A stretch of 46,934 nt of DNA from an uncultured Collinsella sp. Lineage in GTDB: Bacteria; Actinomycetota; Coriobacteriia; Coriobacteriales; Coriobacteriaceae. Positions within the stretch are counted from its first letter, which is position 1. The number at the start of each line of letters is the position of its first letter. The stretch is taken from assembly GCA_900767675.1 (NCBI GenBank), contig CAAFZX010000025.1:1-46934 (forward strand), given 5' to 3'. Position numbers and translations under genes: made by a program. Shown one piece after another: positions 1-8,821 of the stretch. The notes under the pieces were generated by a model. It was not told where the DNA came from, ran no database searches, and saw only the letters and a list, made by a program, of their open reading frames with translations.

Positions 1-81
1 AAGTTTGTCGCGAGTTCCGCACGCAAAGGAAAGCACTTAATGTGCTTTCCGTCTTGCGCAGGACTGTAGAGCAGCAAACTT
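1..81 (+). other. Long imperfect stem-loop, possible structured RNA
   Basis: Bases 1-7 pair with 75-81 (7 bp). Further in, 22-26 pair with 54-58, and a perfect 9-bp hairpin (28-36 with 42-50, loop TTAAT) closes the structure. The whole forms one bulged hairpin of about 80 nt. No T run follows, so it is not a classical terminator. I tested a tRNA reading because of the 7-bp outer stem: no T arm or CCA is present. It lies 220 nt upstream of rnj and may belong to the rnj leader or to the gene upstream of the window. Confidence 0.4.
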
Positions 82-300
82 AACCCGCCCCGGCCCCCGA
101 TGGCCCCAGACCGACGGGATAGACCAGTTCAGATGGGGCTTTGATGCATGGGTGGTCTGTATTGGTACAAATGGGTATCATACTGTAGTTACTGCATCGA
201 CTCTGCGATGCATGTTTGTACGTTCCCGGCGGTCGGTTTGCCAGAAGCGCCCCGTCGGTTGTTCCAGACCCGTTTCGAAGAAAGGAAACCACACTCACCT

Positions 301-1971
301 ATGGCAGCTAAAAAATCATCTCCCTTGAAGATCATTCCACTCGGCGGCCTTGACGGCATCGGCAAGAACATGACGGTCTTCGAGTGCGGCGACGACATGG
401 TGCTCGTCGACGCCGGCCTCATGTTCCCCGACGACTCCCAGCCCGGTATCGACCTGGTGCTTCCCGACTACACCTATGTCTTGGAGAACGAGGAAAAGCT
501 CCGCGGCATCGTCGTCACCCACGGCCACGAGGACCACACCGGTTCGCTTCCGTATCTGCTGCAGGACCTCAACAACAAGGTGCCCATCTTCTCGAGCAAG
601 CTGACGCTCGGCTTTATCGAGGGCAAGCTCTCCGAGTTCCGCATTCGTGCCCCCAAGTTCCGTGAGGTCAAGGGCGGCAGCCACGTCAATTTGGGTGGCA
701 TCTCACTCGACTTCTTCTCGATGACACACTCCATTCCGGGCGCTCTGGGCGTGTTTATTCGCACCAACCAGGGCACCGTCATGCACACGGGCGACTTTAA
801 GCTCGATCAGACGCCCATCGATGGCGTCACGCCCGACTATGCCGCTATCAGCCGCTTCGCTAAGCAGGGTATCGACCTGCTGCTTTCCGACTCCACCAAT
901 GCCACGGTTCCGGGCTTTACCAAGTCCGAGGCCGAGGTCGGCCCCAACCTGCTGCACGCCATCAAGAACGCTCCGGGCCGCGTGTTCGTCGCGTCGTTCT
1001 CGAGCCATATCCATCGCCTGCAGCAGATCTGCGACGCCGCCCGCAAGTGCGGCCGCAAGGTCGTCGTGACCGGACGTTCCATGCTTACCAACACCCGCGT
1101 GGCGCGCGAGCTGGGCTATCTCAACATCGACGATTCCAATATCATCGATGCCTTCGATATCGATAACCTGCCTGACGACAAGATCGTCGTCATGTGCACC
1201 GGTTCGCAGGGCGAGCCGCTGTCGGCGCTGTCCCGCATGGCCAACGGCGAGCACAAGACGCTCTCCATCCACGAGGGCGATACCGTCATTCTCTCGGCAA
1301 CTCCCGTTCCCGGCAACGAGAAGGCCGTCCAGCAGGTCGTCAACAGTCTGGCCAAGCTTGGCTGCGACGTCTGGGATAAGTCCCGCGCCCTCGTCCACGT
1401 CTCGGGCCACGGCAGCCAGGAGGAGCTCAAGCTTCTGATGGCCATGGCCAAGCCCACCTACTTTATGCCGGTTCACGGCGAGGCCGTGCATCTGCGCGCC
1501 CATGCCCAGCTCGCCCGCAAGATGGGCCTCAAGGACGATCACATCTTTATCCTCGATAACGGTGACACGCTCGAGATGCGTGGCGGTATCGTCAAGCGCG
1601 GTGCGCCCGTCGAGTCCGGCGTCGTCTATGTCGACGGTCTGCGCATCGGCGACACCGACCCCATCGTCCTGCGCGATCGCCAAAAGCTCGCCAACGACGG
1701 CATGGTCACAGCCGTTGCCATCGTCTCGCTCAAGCATAAGAAGATCGAGGCTATCGAGTTCTCGGGCCGCGGTGTTTCGTTTGCTATCGACGACCAGTTC
1801 TCCGAGGATGCCTCCGCAGCCATCATGAAGACGATCGAGAAGGGCAAGTTTAGCTTTACTAGCAGCGGATCCGATGCCATTCGCAAAGCCGTGCGCGATT
1901 CGCTCTCCAACTTCATCTGGAGCCGTACGCGCACCCGTCCGATGATCATCCCGGTCGTCATGGAGGTTTAG
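301..1971 (+). CDS. rnj: Ribonuclease J
   Basis: Metallo-beta-lactamase/beta-CASP ribonuclease of 556 residues, the usual length for RNase J. In the family this cytoplasmic enzyme has 5'-3' exonuclease and endonuclease activity in mRNA decay and rRNA maturation. The zinc motif HxHxDH is at residues 74-79 (HGHEDH); later histidines follow in MHTGDFKLD and in the C-terminal VHVSGHGSQEELK and MPVHGE blocks typical of the beta-CASP and C-terminal parts. The frame is open back to 148, but the ATG at 301 is preceded by GAAAGGA at proper spacing and begins directly on the conserved domain, so I use it. The leader also has a 7-bp hairpin at 193-212. The stop is 1 nt from ftsK, so the genes are cotranscribed. 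Confidence 0.95.
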   Translation: MAAKKSSPLKIIPLGGLDGIGKNMTVFECGDDMVLVDAGLMFPDDSQPGIDLVLPDYTYVLENEEKLRGIVVTHGHEDHTGSLPYLLQDLNNKVPIFSSKLTLGFIEGKLSEFRIRAPKFREVKGGSHVNLGGISLDFFSMTHSIPGALGVFIRTNQGTVMHTGDFKLDQTPIDGVTPDYAAISRFAKQGIDLLLSDSTNATVPGFTKSEAEVGPNLLHAIKNAPGRVFVASFSSHIHRLQQICDAARKCGRKVVVTGRSMLTNTRVARELGYLNIDDSNIIDAFDIDNLPDDKIVVMCTGSQGEPLSALSRMANGEHKTLSIHEGDTVILSATPVPGNEKAVQQVVNSLAKLGCDVWDKSRALVHVSGHGSQEELKLLMAMAKPTYFMPVHGEAVHLRAHAQLARKMGLKDDHIFILDNGDTLEMRGGIVKRGAPVESGVVYVDGLRIGDTDPIVLRDRQKLANDGMVTAVAIVSLKHKKIEAIEFSGRGVSFAIDDQFSEDASAAIMKTIEKGKFSFTSSGSDAIRKAVRDSLSNFIWSRTRTRPMIIPVVMEV

Positions 1972-1972
1972 T

Positions 1973-4750
1973 TTGGCGCGCGGATCTGCACAAAACGCCA
2001 AAGGCAACAAAGCCAACAACCAACCGGCATCTGCTAAGGGTGCCGGTTCCCATCTGCGTGCCAATAAGGGCCACGAGGCTGAGTTCGATGAGTTCGAGCC
2101 CCTGGTTGAGCCTTCGGCCAATCGCGATATCGCCGGCGTGATCATTGCCGTTTTGGCGATTGCGTCCTTTATTGCCGTGATTTCGCCGGCAACGGCACCC
2201 GTGACGGCCGCGGTTGCCGGTTTCTACCACCTTGGCTTTGGCCTGGGTGCCTACGTGTTGCCGATCGTCATCTTGCTGTTTGCCGCCACGCTCTTTTTGG
2301 GTGAGGATTCGCCGCTCAACATTCGCTCGGTCGCGGGTGGCGCCGTGGTCTTTGTGGCCATTGTCTCTATCCTGTCGCTGATGGTGCCGGGCACGAGTGA
2401 TTCGTGCGACCTCATGTTTACGCCTCAGAACCTTTCCACCTCGGGCGGCTACATTGGCGCCTTTATCGCAAGTACCTTGCAAAACGCCCTGGGCAAACCT
2501 ATCGCCATGGTTGTCTTGCTGGGGCTTGTTGTCGTTGGTTTGGTCATTATCGGCTTTTCGGTGGGCGGTGTTTTACGCTCCGCACGCGATCGCGCTGCCG
2601 ATTTTGCCGAGCGCCGTCGTGCCGATGTCAACGAGAGCCCGTGGGGCGACGAAGAGGCCCTGTCGGTTCCCGGCGTTGCCCGTCCGCACCTGAGCATTCT
2701 GCGCCAGAAGGGGACTGACGCCGCGGTGACCACGGTCATGGGTGGCGATGCCGACCCGGTTCTGGATGACGACGAGGACGATGACCCGTTTGTCGACGTG
2801 TCGGAGGCCGTGGATGCCGAGCGCGCCAAGACCACGCTGCTGCCGCGTCGCCATGCCAAGAAGGGCAAGGCCGCGCCCAAGCTCAACACGAGCGAGCCCG
2901 ACCCGTCTTGGTCCGATAACGAAATCGAGCTCACCGAGGGCGATGACGAGGACGACGAGACTCCGCTCGAGACCGCCAAGACCACCTTGCTGCCGCGTCG
3001 CCGTGCCAAGGCAGGACAGGTCACCGGACAGTTTTCGATGGAAGACGACCCGGACAAGGCTGACGAGTCAGAGCCGCCGTTTGCCGTGAATCCCGTTTCG
3101 GCAGCTCCACAGATCCCCGACTTCCTAAAGCATCCCAAGGTTGCCGATGCCTCCTCTACGGCTTCCGCCGCTCCTGTTGCAGCCGGCGATGGGGGAGCGG
3201 ACGGTACCACTGCCAATACCGAGGGCGACCAAGAGGACAGCCTCAAGCTCCCGCCGCTCGAAATCCTGCACGCCAACCCGCAGTCGGCTTCTGCGGCGTC
3301 TTCGGACAAGGAGCTGGAGCAGACCGCCGAATCGCTGCAGTCGACGCTGCTGGAGTTTGGTCGTAGCGCCCGCGTCGTCGGCTGGATTGCCGGCCCCACC
3401 GTTACGACCTTTAAGCTGCAGCCCGGTGAGGGCGAGCGCGTGAGCAAGATCTCGAGCCTCGAGGACGATATCGCGCTTTCGCTTGCCGCCCAGTCGGTGC
3501 GCATCTTCGCGCCGATCCCGGGCACCTCGCTTGTGGGTATCGAGATTCCCAATCGCAAACGTCAGAACGTCAATCTGGGCGACGTGCTTCCCTATGTGAA
3601 GGGCGGTCCGCTCGAGCTTGCCATCGGTCGCGATGCCGAGGGCACGCCGGTTGTCGCCGACCTCGCCAAGATGCCCCACCTGCTTATCGCCGGTACCACC
3701 GGTTCGGGTAAGTCGGTCATGATCAACTCCATCATCACGACCTTGCTCATGCGCGCCCTTCCCGAGGACGTTCGCCTGATCATGGTCGACCCTAAGCGCG
3801 TCGAGCTTGCGGGCTATAACGGCCTGCCGCATCTCTATGTGCCCGTGGTGACCGAGCCCAAGCAGGCAGCCAGTGCACTGCAGTGGGCCGTGTCCGAGAT
3901 GGAGCGTCGCCTGAAGGTCTTCGAGCGCCTCAACGTTCGCAAGATCTCGACGTATAACGAAAAGCAGGCCGCCGGCGAGTTTGAACACTACGATAACCCG
4001 CCGCAAAAGATGCCCTATCTGGTCATCATCATCGACGAGCTTTCGGACCTGATGATGGTCGCCGGCAAGGATGTCGAGGCCTCGATCGTCCGTATCGCCC
4101 AACTGGGCCGTGCCGCCGGTATTCACCTTATCGTGGCTACACAGCGCCCCAGCTCCAACGTGGTGACGGGCCTTATTAAGGCCAACATCACCAACCGTAT
4201 CGCCTTTAATGTGGCTACGGGCATCGATTCCCGCGTCATTATCGACCAGATGGGCGCCGAAAAGCTTACCGGTTTGGGCGACATGCTGTTTTCCAAGGTC
4301 GACTGGGGCAAGCCCCGCCGTATCCAGGGCTGTTTTGTCTCGGACGACGAGATCAACGAGATCGTCGAATTCGTTAAGTCACAGAGCGAGCCCGACTATC
4401 ACGAGGAGATTCTGTCTGCCGTGGCGCCCGCTTCCATGTCCATGGCGGGTGGCGGCGGCATTGTTCGCACGGGCGTTGCCGAGCCGCAAGATGACGACCC
4501 GCTTATCTGGGAGGCCGCCCATATTGTGGTGGAATCGCAGCTGGGCTCCACATCTGGCTTGCAACGCCGCCTCAAGGTTGGCTATGCGCGCGCCGGGCGT
4601 ATTATGGACATGCTGGAAGAAAAGGGTGTCGTCGGCCCGCCCGACGGTTCCAAGCCGCGCGAGGTCCTGCTGGACGAGGAGGGGCTCGCCGCGTTGGAGT
4701 CTGTCGACGCCGAGATGGCACGTGAAGATCGTGAGTTTGGAGGATTCTGA
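1973..4750 (+). CDS. ftsK: DNA translocase FtsK/SpoIIIE
   Basis: Protein of 925 residues, starting at TTG with GGAGG 6 nt upstream (1962-1966), 1 nt after the rnj stop. Four hydrophobic segments lie in the first ~210 residues, followed by a long acidic, low-complexity linker (about 215-430) and then the motor. Walker A (GTTGSGKS) is near residue 574-581 and Walker B is in VIIIDELSDLMM. The C-terminal winged-helix gamma domain ends in LEEKGVVGPPDGSKPREVL, the part that reads polar DNA sequences in the family. The role is septal DNA pumping and chromosome dimer resolution at division. The linker carries a 12-residue motif twice (285-296 and 335-346, AKTTLLPRRxAK). It overlaps the next gene by 1 nt (TGATG). 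Confidence 0.95.
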   Translation: MARGSAQNAKGNKANNQPASAKGAGSHLRANKGHEAEFDEFEPLVEPSANRDIAGVIIAVLAIASFIAVISPATAPVTAAVAGFYHLGFGLGAYVLPIVILLFAATLFLGEDSPLNIRSVAGGAVVFVAIVSILSLMVPGTSDSCDLMFTPQNLSTSGGYIGAFIASTLQNALGKPIAMVVLLGLVVVGLVIIGFSVGGVLRSARDRAADFAERRRADVNESPWGDEEALSVPGVARPHLSILRQKGTDAAVTTVMGGDADPVLDDDEDDDPFVDVSEAVDAERAKTTLLPRRHAKKGKAAPKLNTSEPDPSWSDNEIELTEGDDEDDETPLETAKTTLLPRRRAKAGQVTGQFSMEDDPDKADESEPPFAVNPVSAAPQIPDFLKHPKVADASSTASAAPVAAGDGGADGTTANTEGDQEDSLKLPPLEILHANPQSASAASSDKELEQTAESLQSTLLEFGRSARVVGWIAGPTVTTFKLQPGEGERVSKISSLEDDIALSLAAQSVRIFAPIPGTSLVGIEIPNRKRQNVNLGDVLPYVKGGPLELAIGRDAEGTPVVADLAKMPHLLIAGTTGSGKSVMINSIITTLLMRALPEDVRLIMVDPKRVELAGYNGLPHLYVPVVTEPKQAASALQWAVSEMERRLKVFERLNVRKISTYNEKQAAGEFEHYDNPPQKMPYLVIIIDELSDLMMVAGKDVEASIVRIAQLGRAAGIHLIVATQRPSSNVVTGLIKANITNRIAFNVATGIDSRVIIDQMGAEKLTGLGDMLFSKVDWGKPRRIQGCFVSDDEINEIVEFVKSQSEPDYHEEILSAVAPASMSMAGGGGIVRTGVAEPQDDDPLIWEAAHIVVESQLGSTSGLQRRLKVGYARAGRIMDMLEEKGVVGPPDGSKPREVLLDEEGLAALESVDAEMAREDREFGGF

Positions 4751-6261
4751 TGGCTGCACGCTTTGGTGACATGCTGCTCGAGCAGCGTCGCCGGATGGGC
4801 CTTTCCATCCAGCAGGTCGCCAACACCATCAAAATCAGACCGCAGATCATCGAGTTTTTCGAGACCGGTAACTTTGCATCGATGCCCCCGCGTGGCTATG
4901 CGCAGGGCATGATTTCGAGCTACGCTCGCTTTTTGGGGCTTAACCCGCGCGAGGTCGTCAACGCTTATTTTGACGACCTCATGGCATATGAACGCGAGAC
5001 TTCGCAGCAGGGCGGTCGTTTTCAGGATGCTGCCGGCTACGTTAACTCGCGTTCGTCGGTCGATAACGGACGCTTTCTGATGGTTCAGGGCGGTCGCTCG
5101 ACGCGGTACGGTCAGCGTCCTCCGCAAGCGGGCTATATCACCGAGACGGGCTCCAGCGAGGAGATTCGTTCTCAGCGAGATCGCTTTCGCAGTACGCCCA
5201 TGCCGGATGACCGTGCGCTTCCCGCCGCTCGCGGGTTGAGCCGTGATCCTCGCGCCGGTTACGGCGACGGTGGCTACTCCGGTCGGGGTTATCGCGGAGT
5301 TTCTGCCGGTCGTTCCCGCGGTGGTTACGCCGATGCCGATACCACACAGGTGACGCCGCGCCTCCGTTCGCAATCGCAGCCTTACGGGCAGCGCTCTTCT
5401 GCGCCTCGCTCTGGACAGCGTGGCTATCAGGACCGTGGTGAGCTTGCGCCGCGTTCGGGCCAGCGTGGCTCGCAGCGCCAGGGCGACTATCGTGGTCGTT
5501 CCGATAGCGCTCGCGGCCGCATGCCGCAGGTAAACGGTCGCGGTAGTTCTAATAATCGCGGACGCGGCGGTGGACGTGCTCCCCAGAACAATGGACTCGA
5601 TCCGCGCCTCATCTACGCCGGCATCGGTGCCGTGGCGCTTTCGCTGATTTTGCTCATCGTGGTCCTCCTGCGTGGCTGTGGCTCTCCTGCACCCGAGTCG
5701 ACGCCCGAGATGCCCGCGGCCACTAAGACGACGACCAAGAAGTCTTCCAAGAAGACCGAATCCATTGACGAGGATGATGGCACCGACGAGGCGACGGATT
5801 CTGCCGATTCGGACGCCGCTAAGGCGACGGCGAAAAAGGAAGAGGACGAGGTCATCAAGGTCAAGGTCTCCGTTGCCAAGGGCAAGACCGCCTGGATTGA
5901 GGTCAAGGTCGACGGTAAATCGGTCTACGGCGCCCAGGCGACCGGTCCCTTTGAGCAGGAATATACACCTGAGTCCTCGATCGAGATCACCACGTCCAAG
6001 CCTTCGGATGTCACCGTTACCAAGAACGGCGAAAAGGTTCGCTACGACACTAAGACGTCGGGCGTGGCACGCGTGACGATCACCGTTCCCAAGAAGGAGA
6101 CGTCCGACTCCAAGGACGGCGAGAGCTCCGACGGCACAAATGGCACCGAAAGTACCGACGGAACCGATGGAACCGACGCCCAGTCCACGGACGGCACCGA
6201 TGCCGCCACCGACGGGCAGACTACGCCCTATTCAGACGACTATTCGTACGACAGCTACTAA
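4750..6261 (+). CDS. RodZ-like helix-turn-helix membrane protein
   Basis: Protein of 503 residues with the RodZ architecture. An N-terminal helix-turn-helix (about 1-75, QVANTIKIRPQIIEFFETGNF) resembles the cytoplasmic Xre-like domain that binds MreB in RodZ. A long Arg/Gly/Ser/Gln-rich region (about 90-280) contains APRSGQRG twice. One membrane segment follows (about 287-309), then a Lys/Asp-rich spacer, a beta-rich extracellular DUF4115-type domain (about 370-450), and a Ser/Thr/Asp/Gly tail with DGT repeats. In family terms it links cell-shape machinery to the envelope. GGAGG at 4739-4743 supports the ATG at 4750, which overlaps the ftsK stop. The RG-rich segment is unusual for RodZ; function is inferred from architecture only. 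Confidence 0.75.
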   Translation: MAARFGDMLLEQRRRMGLSIQQVANTIKIRPQIIEFFETGNFASMPPRGYAQGMISSYARFLGLNPREVVNAYFDDLMAYERETSQQGGRFQDAAGYVNSRSSVDNGRFLMVQGGRSTRYGQRPPQAGYITETGSSEEIRSQRDRFRSTPMPDDRALPAARGLSRDPRAGYGDGGYSGRGYRGVSAGRSRGGYADADTTQVTPRLRSQSQPYGQRSSAPRSGQRGYQDRGELAPRSGQRGSQRQGDYRGRSDSARGRMPQVNGRGSSNNRGRGGGRAPQNNGLDPRLIYAGIGAVALSLILLIVVLLRGCGSPAPESTPEMPAATKTTTKKSSKKTESIDEDDGTDEATDSADSDAAKATAKKEEDEVIKVKVSVAKGKTAWIEVKVDGKSVYGAQATGPFEQEYTPESSIEITTSKPSDVTVTKNGEKVRYDTKTSGVARVTITVPKKETSDSKDGESSDGTNGTESTDGTDGTDAQSTDGTDAATDGQTTPYSDDYSYDSY

Positions 6262-6287
6262 GCCGCTCGTAAGCGAAAGGATTAACC

Positions 6288-6785
6288 ATGGCTAAAGATT
6301 CCAGCTTCGACGTCGTGTCCGAGGTTAATATGCAGGAGGTCGACAACGCCTTCCAGCAGACCACGCGCGAGATTTCCCAGCGCTATGACCTGAAGGACTC
6401 CGGCGCCACCATCGAGCTTTCGAAGGGCGACAAGCTCTTTACGGTCAACGCCCCGGCCGACTTTGTCTCCAAGCAGATCATCGATGTCCTGAGCTCCAAG
6501 CTCATCAAGCGCGGCATCGATCTTAAGGCCGTGTCCTGGGATGCGCCTCAGGCTGCATCGGGCGGTACCGTGCGCGTGCTCGGTCACATCGTCGAGGGCA
6601 TTGACCAAGCGACTGCCAAGAAGATCAATAAGGACATTAAGGATCAGAAGCTCAAGGTCAAGGTGACGATCGAGGCCGACAAACTGCGCGTCTCCTCTGC
6701 TTCCAAGGATGCGCTGCAGACCGTGATCCAGTTCCTGCGCGACCAGGACTACGGTCAGCCGCTGCAGTTCACCAACTACCGCTAA
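6288..6785 (+). CDS. yajQ: YajQ family nucleotide-binding protein
   Basis: 165 residues, the standard YajQ/DUF520 length. It opens with the hallmark SSFDVVSEVNMQEVDNAFQQ and TREISQRYDLKDSGATIEL, contains KLIKRGIDLKA, and ends with the family signature QFLRDQDYGQPLQFTNYR. Members have two ferredoxin-like folds; some bind nucleotides, tRNA or cyclic di-GMP, and the cellular role is generally unsettled. AAAGG upstream supports the ATG at 6288. It lies between the RodZ-like gene and rimO in the same direction with short gaps, so it is probably in the rnj-ftsK transcript. Confidence 0.93.
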   Translation: MAKDSSFDVVSEVNMQEVDNAFQQTTREISQRYDLKDSGATIELSKGDKLFTVNAPADFVSKQIIDVLSSKLIKRGIDLKAVSWDAPQAASGGTVRVLGHIVEGIDQATAKKINKDIKDQKLKVKVTIEADKLRVSSASKDALQTVIQFLRDQDYGQPLQFTNYR

Positions 6786-6811
6786 TTCATTCGAAAGGAC
6801 CGCTCTCCAAC

Positions 6812-8161
6812 ATGGATACACCGTTGGGCTCCGTGCTCTATATCACCCTCGGGTGCGCCAAGAACGAGGTCGATACCGACCGTATGCGTTCGCTGCTGAC
6901 CGCCGCGGGCTACGAGGAGGCATTCGATCCGCAGGATGCCGATATCGCCATCGTCAATACGTGCTCGTTCCTTGCCTCTGCAACGTCCGAGAGCATCGAG
7001 ACCACGCTCGAGCTTGCCAACGAGGTGCAGGACGGCGTACGTTCCTGCCCGATCGTCATGTGCGGCTGCGTGCCGTCACGCTACGGTGACGATCTGCCCG
7101 ACGAGCTGCCCGAGGTCGCGGCCTTTGTGAAGGCCGACGAGGAAGACGGCATCGTGGCGGTCATCGATGACGTGCTGGGTGTTGAGCGCGAGATTGCCGC
7201 CTATATTCCGCAGGTCAAGCGTACCGTCGAGGGCGCTGTCGCCTATGTCAAGATCTCTGATGGCTGCAACCGCTTCTGTAGCTTCTGCATGATCCCTTAT
7301 ATCCGCGGTCGTTATCACTCGCGCAATGCCGAGAGCATTATCTCCGAGGTGCGCGACCTGGTCGCCGGTGGTGTGCGCGAGATCGTTCTGATCGGTCAGG
7401 ACACGGGCATTTGGGGTACCGACTTTGCCGACGAGGACCTCGCCGAGGGTTCGCCGCGCAATCTGGCGCAGCTGCTGCAGGCCGTTGCTGAGGCGGTGCG
7501 TCCTCATAACGTGTGGGTCCGCGTACTCTACCTGCAGCCCGAGGGCATGACCGATGAGCTTATCGAAACCATTCGCGATACGCCCGAGGTGCTGCCTTAT
7601 ATCGATATTCCCGTGCAGCACTGCGACGCGCGCATCCTCAAGGCCATGCGCCGCTCCGGTTCCCGTCAGGAGCTCGAGGACCTGTTCCGCGACCTGCGCG
7701 AGCGTATCCCCGGTATCGTGATCCGCTCCACGGCTATGGTCGGCTTCCCGACCGAGACTGACGACGAGTTCCGCGATCTTATCGACTTTATGGACACCGT
7801 CGGCTTTGACTACACGAGCGTCTTTGCCTACTCGCGTGAGGAGGGCAGCCTTGCCGCCAAGATGGAGGGTCAGGTCGATGAAGAGGTTAAGCTCGAGCGC
7901 GCCCAGGAGGCTATGGATCTGGCCGAGTCGCTCGGCTTTGCCGCCACGGCGGCCCATGTGGGCGAACGCGCCCAGGTGATCGTCGACGGCATCGAGGAGA
8001 CCGAGGACGGCGCTGAGCTCATCGGACATGCCTGGTTCCAGGCTCCCGATTCTGATGGTGCGGTGCATCTGGATGCCAGCGAGGCATCTGTGGGCGATAT
8101 TCTGACGGTCGAGTTTACCGATAGCTTCTGCTACGAGCTTATCGGTCATGTTGTGGAGTAG
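6812..8161 (+). CDS. rimO: Ribosomal protein uS12 methylthiotransferase RimO
   Basis: 449 residues, matching RimO. It has the N-terminal methylthiotransferase domain with cysteines in LGCAKNEVDTD, NTCSFL and MCGCVPSR (second 4Fe-4S cluster). The radical SAM motif CxxxCxxC is at Cys152/156/159 (CNRFCSFC), and a C-terminal TRAM domain ends near HVVE. RimO adds a methylthio group to an aspartate of ribosomal protein S12. Distinction from MiaB: the opening CAKNxVD and IPYIRG motifs are RimO-type, and a true MiaB is encoded at 14824. GAAAGGA lies rather far (12 nt) from the ATG at 6812. The next gene starts 9 nt after the stop. Confidence 0.95.
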   Translation: MDTPLGSVLYITLGCAKNEVDTDRMRSLLTAAGYEEAFDPQDADIAIVNTCSFLASATSESIETTLELANEVQDGVRSCPIVMCGCVPSRYGDDLPDELPEVAAFVKADEEDGIVAVIDDVLGVEREIAAYIPQVKRTVEGAVAYVKISDGCNRFCSFCMIPYIRGRYHSRNAESIISEVRDLVAGGVREIVLIGQDTGIWGTDFADEDLAEGSPRNLAQLLQAVAEAVRPHNVWVRVLYLQPEGMTDELIETIRDTPEVLPYIDIPVQHCDARILKAMRRSGSRQELEDLFRDLRERIPGIVIRSTAMVGFPTETDDEFRDLIDFMDTVGFDYTSVFAYSREEGSLAAKMEGQVDEEVKLERAQEAMDLAESLGFAATAAHVGERAQVIVDGIEETEDGAELIGHAWFQAPDSDGAVHLDASEASVGDILTVEFTDSFCYELIGHVVE

Positions 8162-8170
8162 GAGAGCGTC

Positions 8171-8809
8171 GTGGCTAACGAGAGCAATAAGGAACTGACG
8201 AGTGTTTGGACGCCCGCCAACATCGTGACGTGCGTGCGCATCGTCTTTATTCCGGTGTTCATGATCGTGTCGGCGCTGTCTCACACGAGCGTTGCCGGTA
8301 CGGATTGGAGCACCTTCGACGGCCCGCTCGCCGCCGCCGCATTTATTCTGTACGTCATCCTGTCGTGCACAGATAAGGTTGATGGCTACCTGGCTCGTTC
8401 GCGCAACGAGATCACCGATTTCGGCAAGTTCTTGGATCCCATCGCCGATAAGTTGCTCGTGTTCTCGGCCCTGCTGCTGTTCTTGGACTTTGGTGCCGTA
8501 ACCGTGTGGTCGGTGTTCATCATTCTGTTCCGCGAGCTGCTGGTGAGCGCCCTGCGCATGGTCGCGAGTGCGGCCGGTGTGGTCGTTGCGGCCGATAAGC
8601 TCGGAAAGTACAAGACGGCGACTACGATGGTTTCCATCTGCGGTTATCTGTGCGTCTTTGCGATGGCCGGCTTGCATCTTGGCCCGGTGGCGCTGACGCT
8701 CGGCATCTACTCGGTGTCGCGCTTCCTGTACGCCGTGGCCGTTATCTTGACCGTTATCTCGGGCGCTCAGTACTTCTGGAACTGCCGCAAGATCGTCTTT
8801 TCGGTCTAG
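8171..8809 (+). CDS. pgsA: CDP-diacylglycerol-glycerol-3-phosphate 3-phosphatidyltransferase
   Basis: 212-residue integral membrane protein starting at GTG with GGAGAG just upstream. It carries the CDP-alcohol phosphotransferase motif DG-AR-G-D-D in DKVDGYLARSRNEI followed by GKFLDPIADK (about residues 70-95), and several hydrophobic segments around it. The expected reaction joins CDP-diacylglycerol and glycerol-3-phosphate to give phosphatidylglycerolphosphate. The order rimO-pgsA-pncC-recA is common in Gram-positive bacteria and supports pgsA here. A second, more divergent family member is encoded at 29128-29832; this copy is the better candidate for the housekeeping enzyme. Confidence 0.9.
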   Translation: MANESNKELTSVWTPANIVTCVRIVFIPVFMIVSALSHTSVAGTDWSTFDGPLAAAAFILYVILSCTDKVDGYLARSRNEITDFGKFLDPIADKLLVFSALLLFLDFGAVTVWSVFIILFRELLVSALRMVASAAGVVVAADKLGKYKTATTMVSICGYLCVFAMAGLHLGPVALTLGIYSVSRFLYAVAVILTVISGAQYFWNCRKIVFSV

Positions 8810-8821
8810 GTCCTGGTAGGC

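Noticed and set aside
1..82. tRNA reading of the 7-bp closed structure
   Set aside because: No T arm, no anticodon arm of 5 bp with a 7-nt loop, and no CCA.
148..300. N-terminal extension of rnj by 51 codons
   Set aside because: Lies before a good ribosome binding site, is Cys/Trp-rich and unlike RNase J; ATG at 301 begins on the conserved domain.
703..2145. 480-codon minus-strand frame opposite rnj
   Set aside because: Shadow of rnj caused by strong G/C third-position bias; its protein has no recognisable domain and no ribosome binding site.
7076..8677. 533-codon minus-strand frame opposite rimO and pgsA
   Set aside because: Antisense shadow spanning two well-recognised genes; low-complexity His/Arg/Asp composition.
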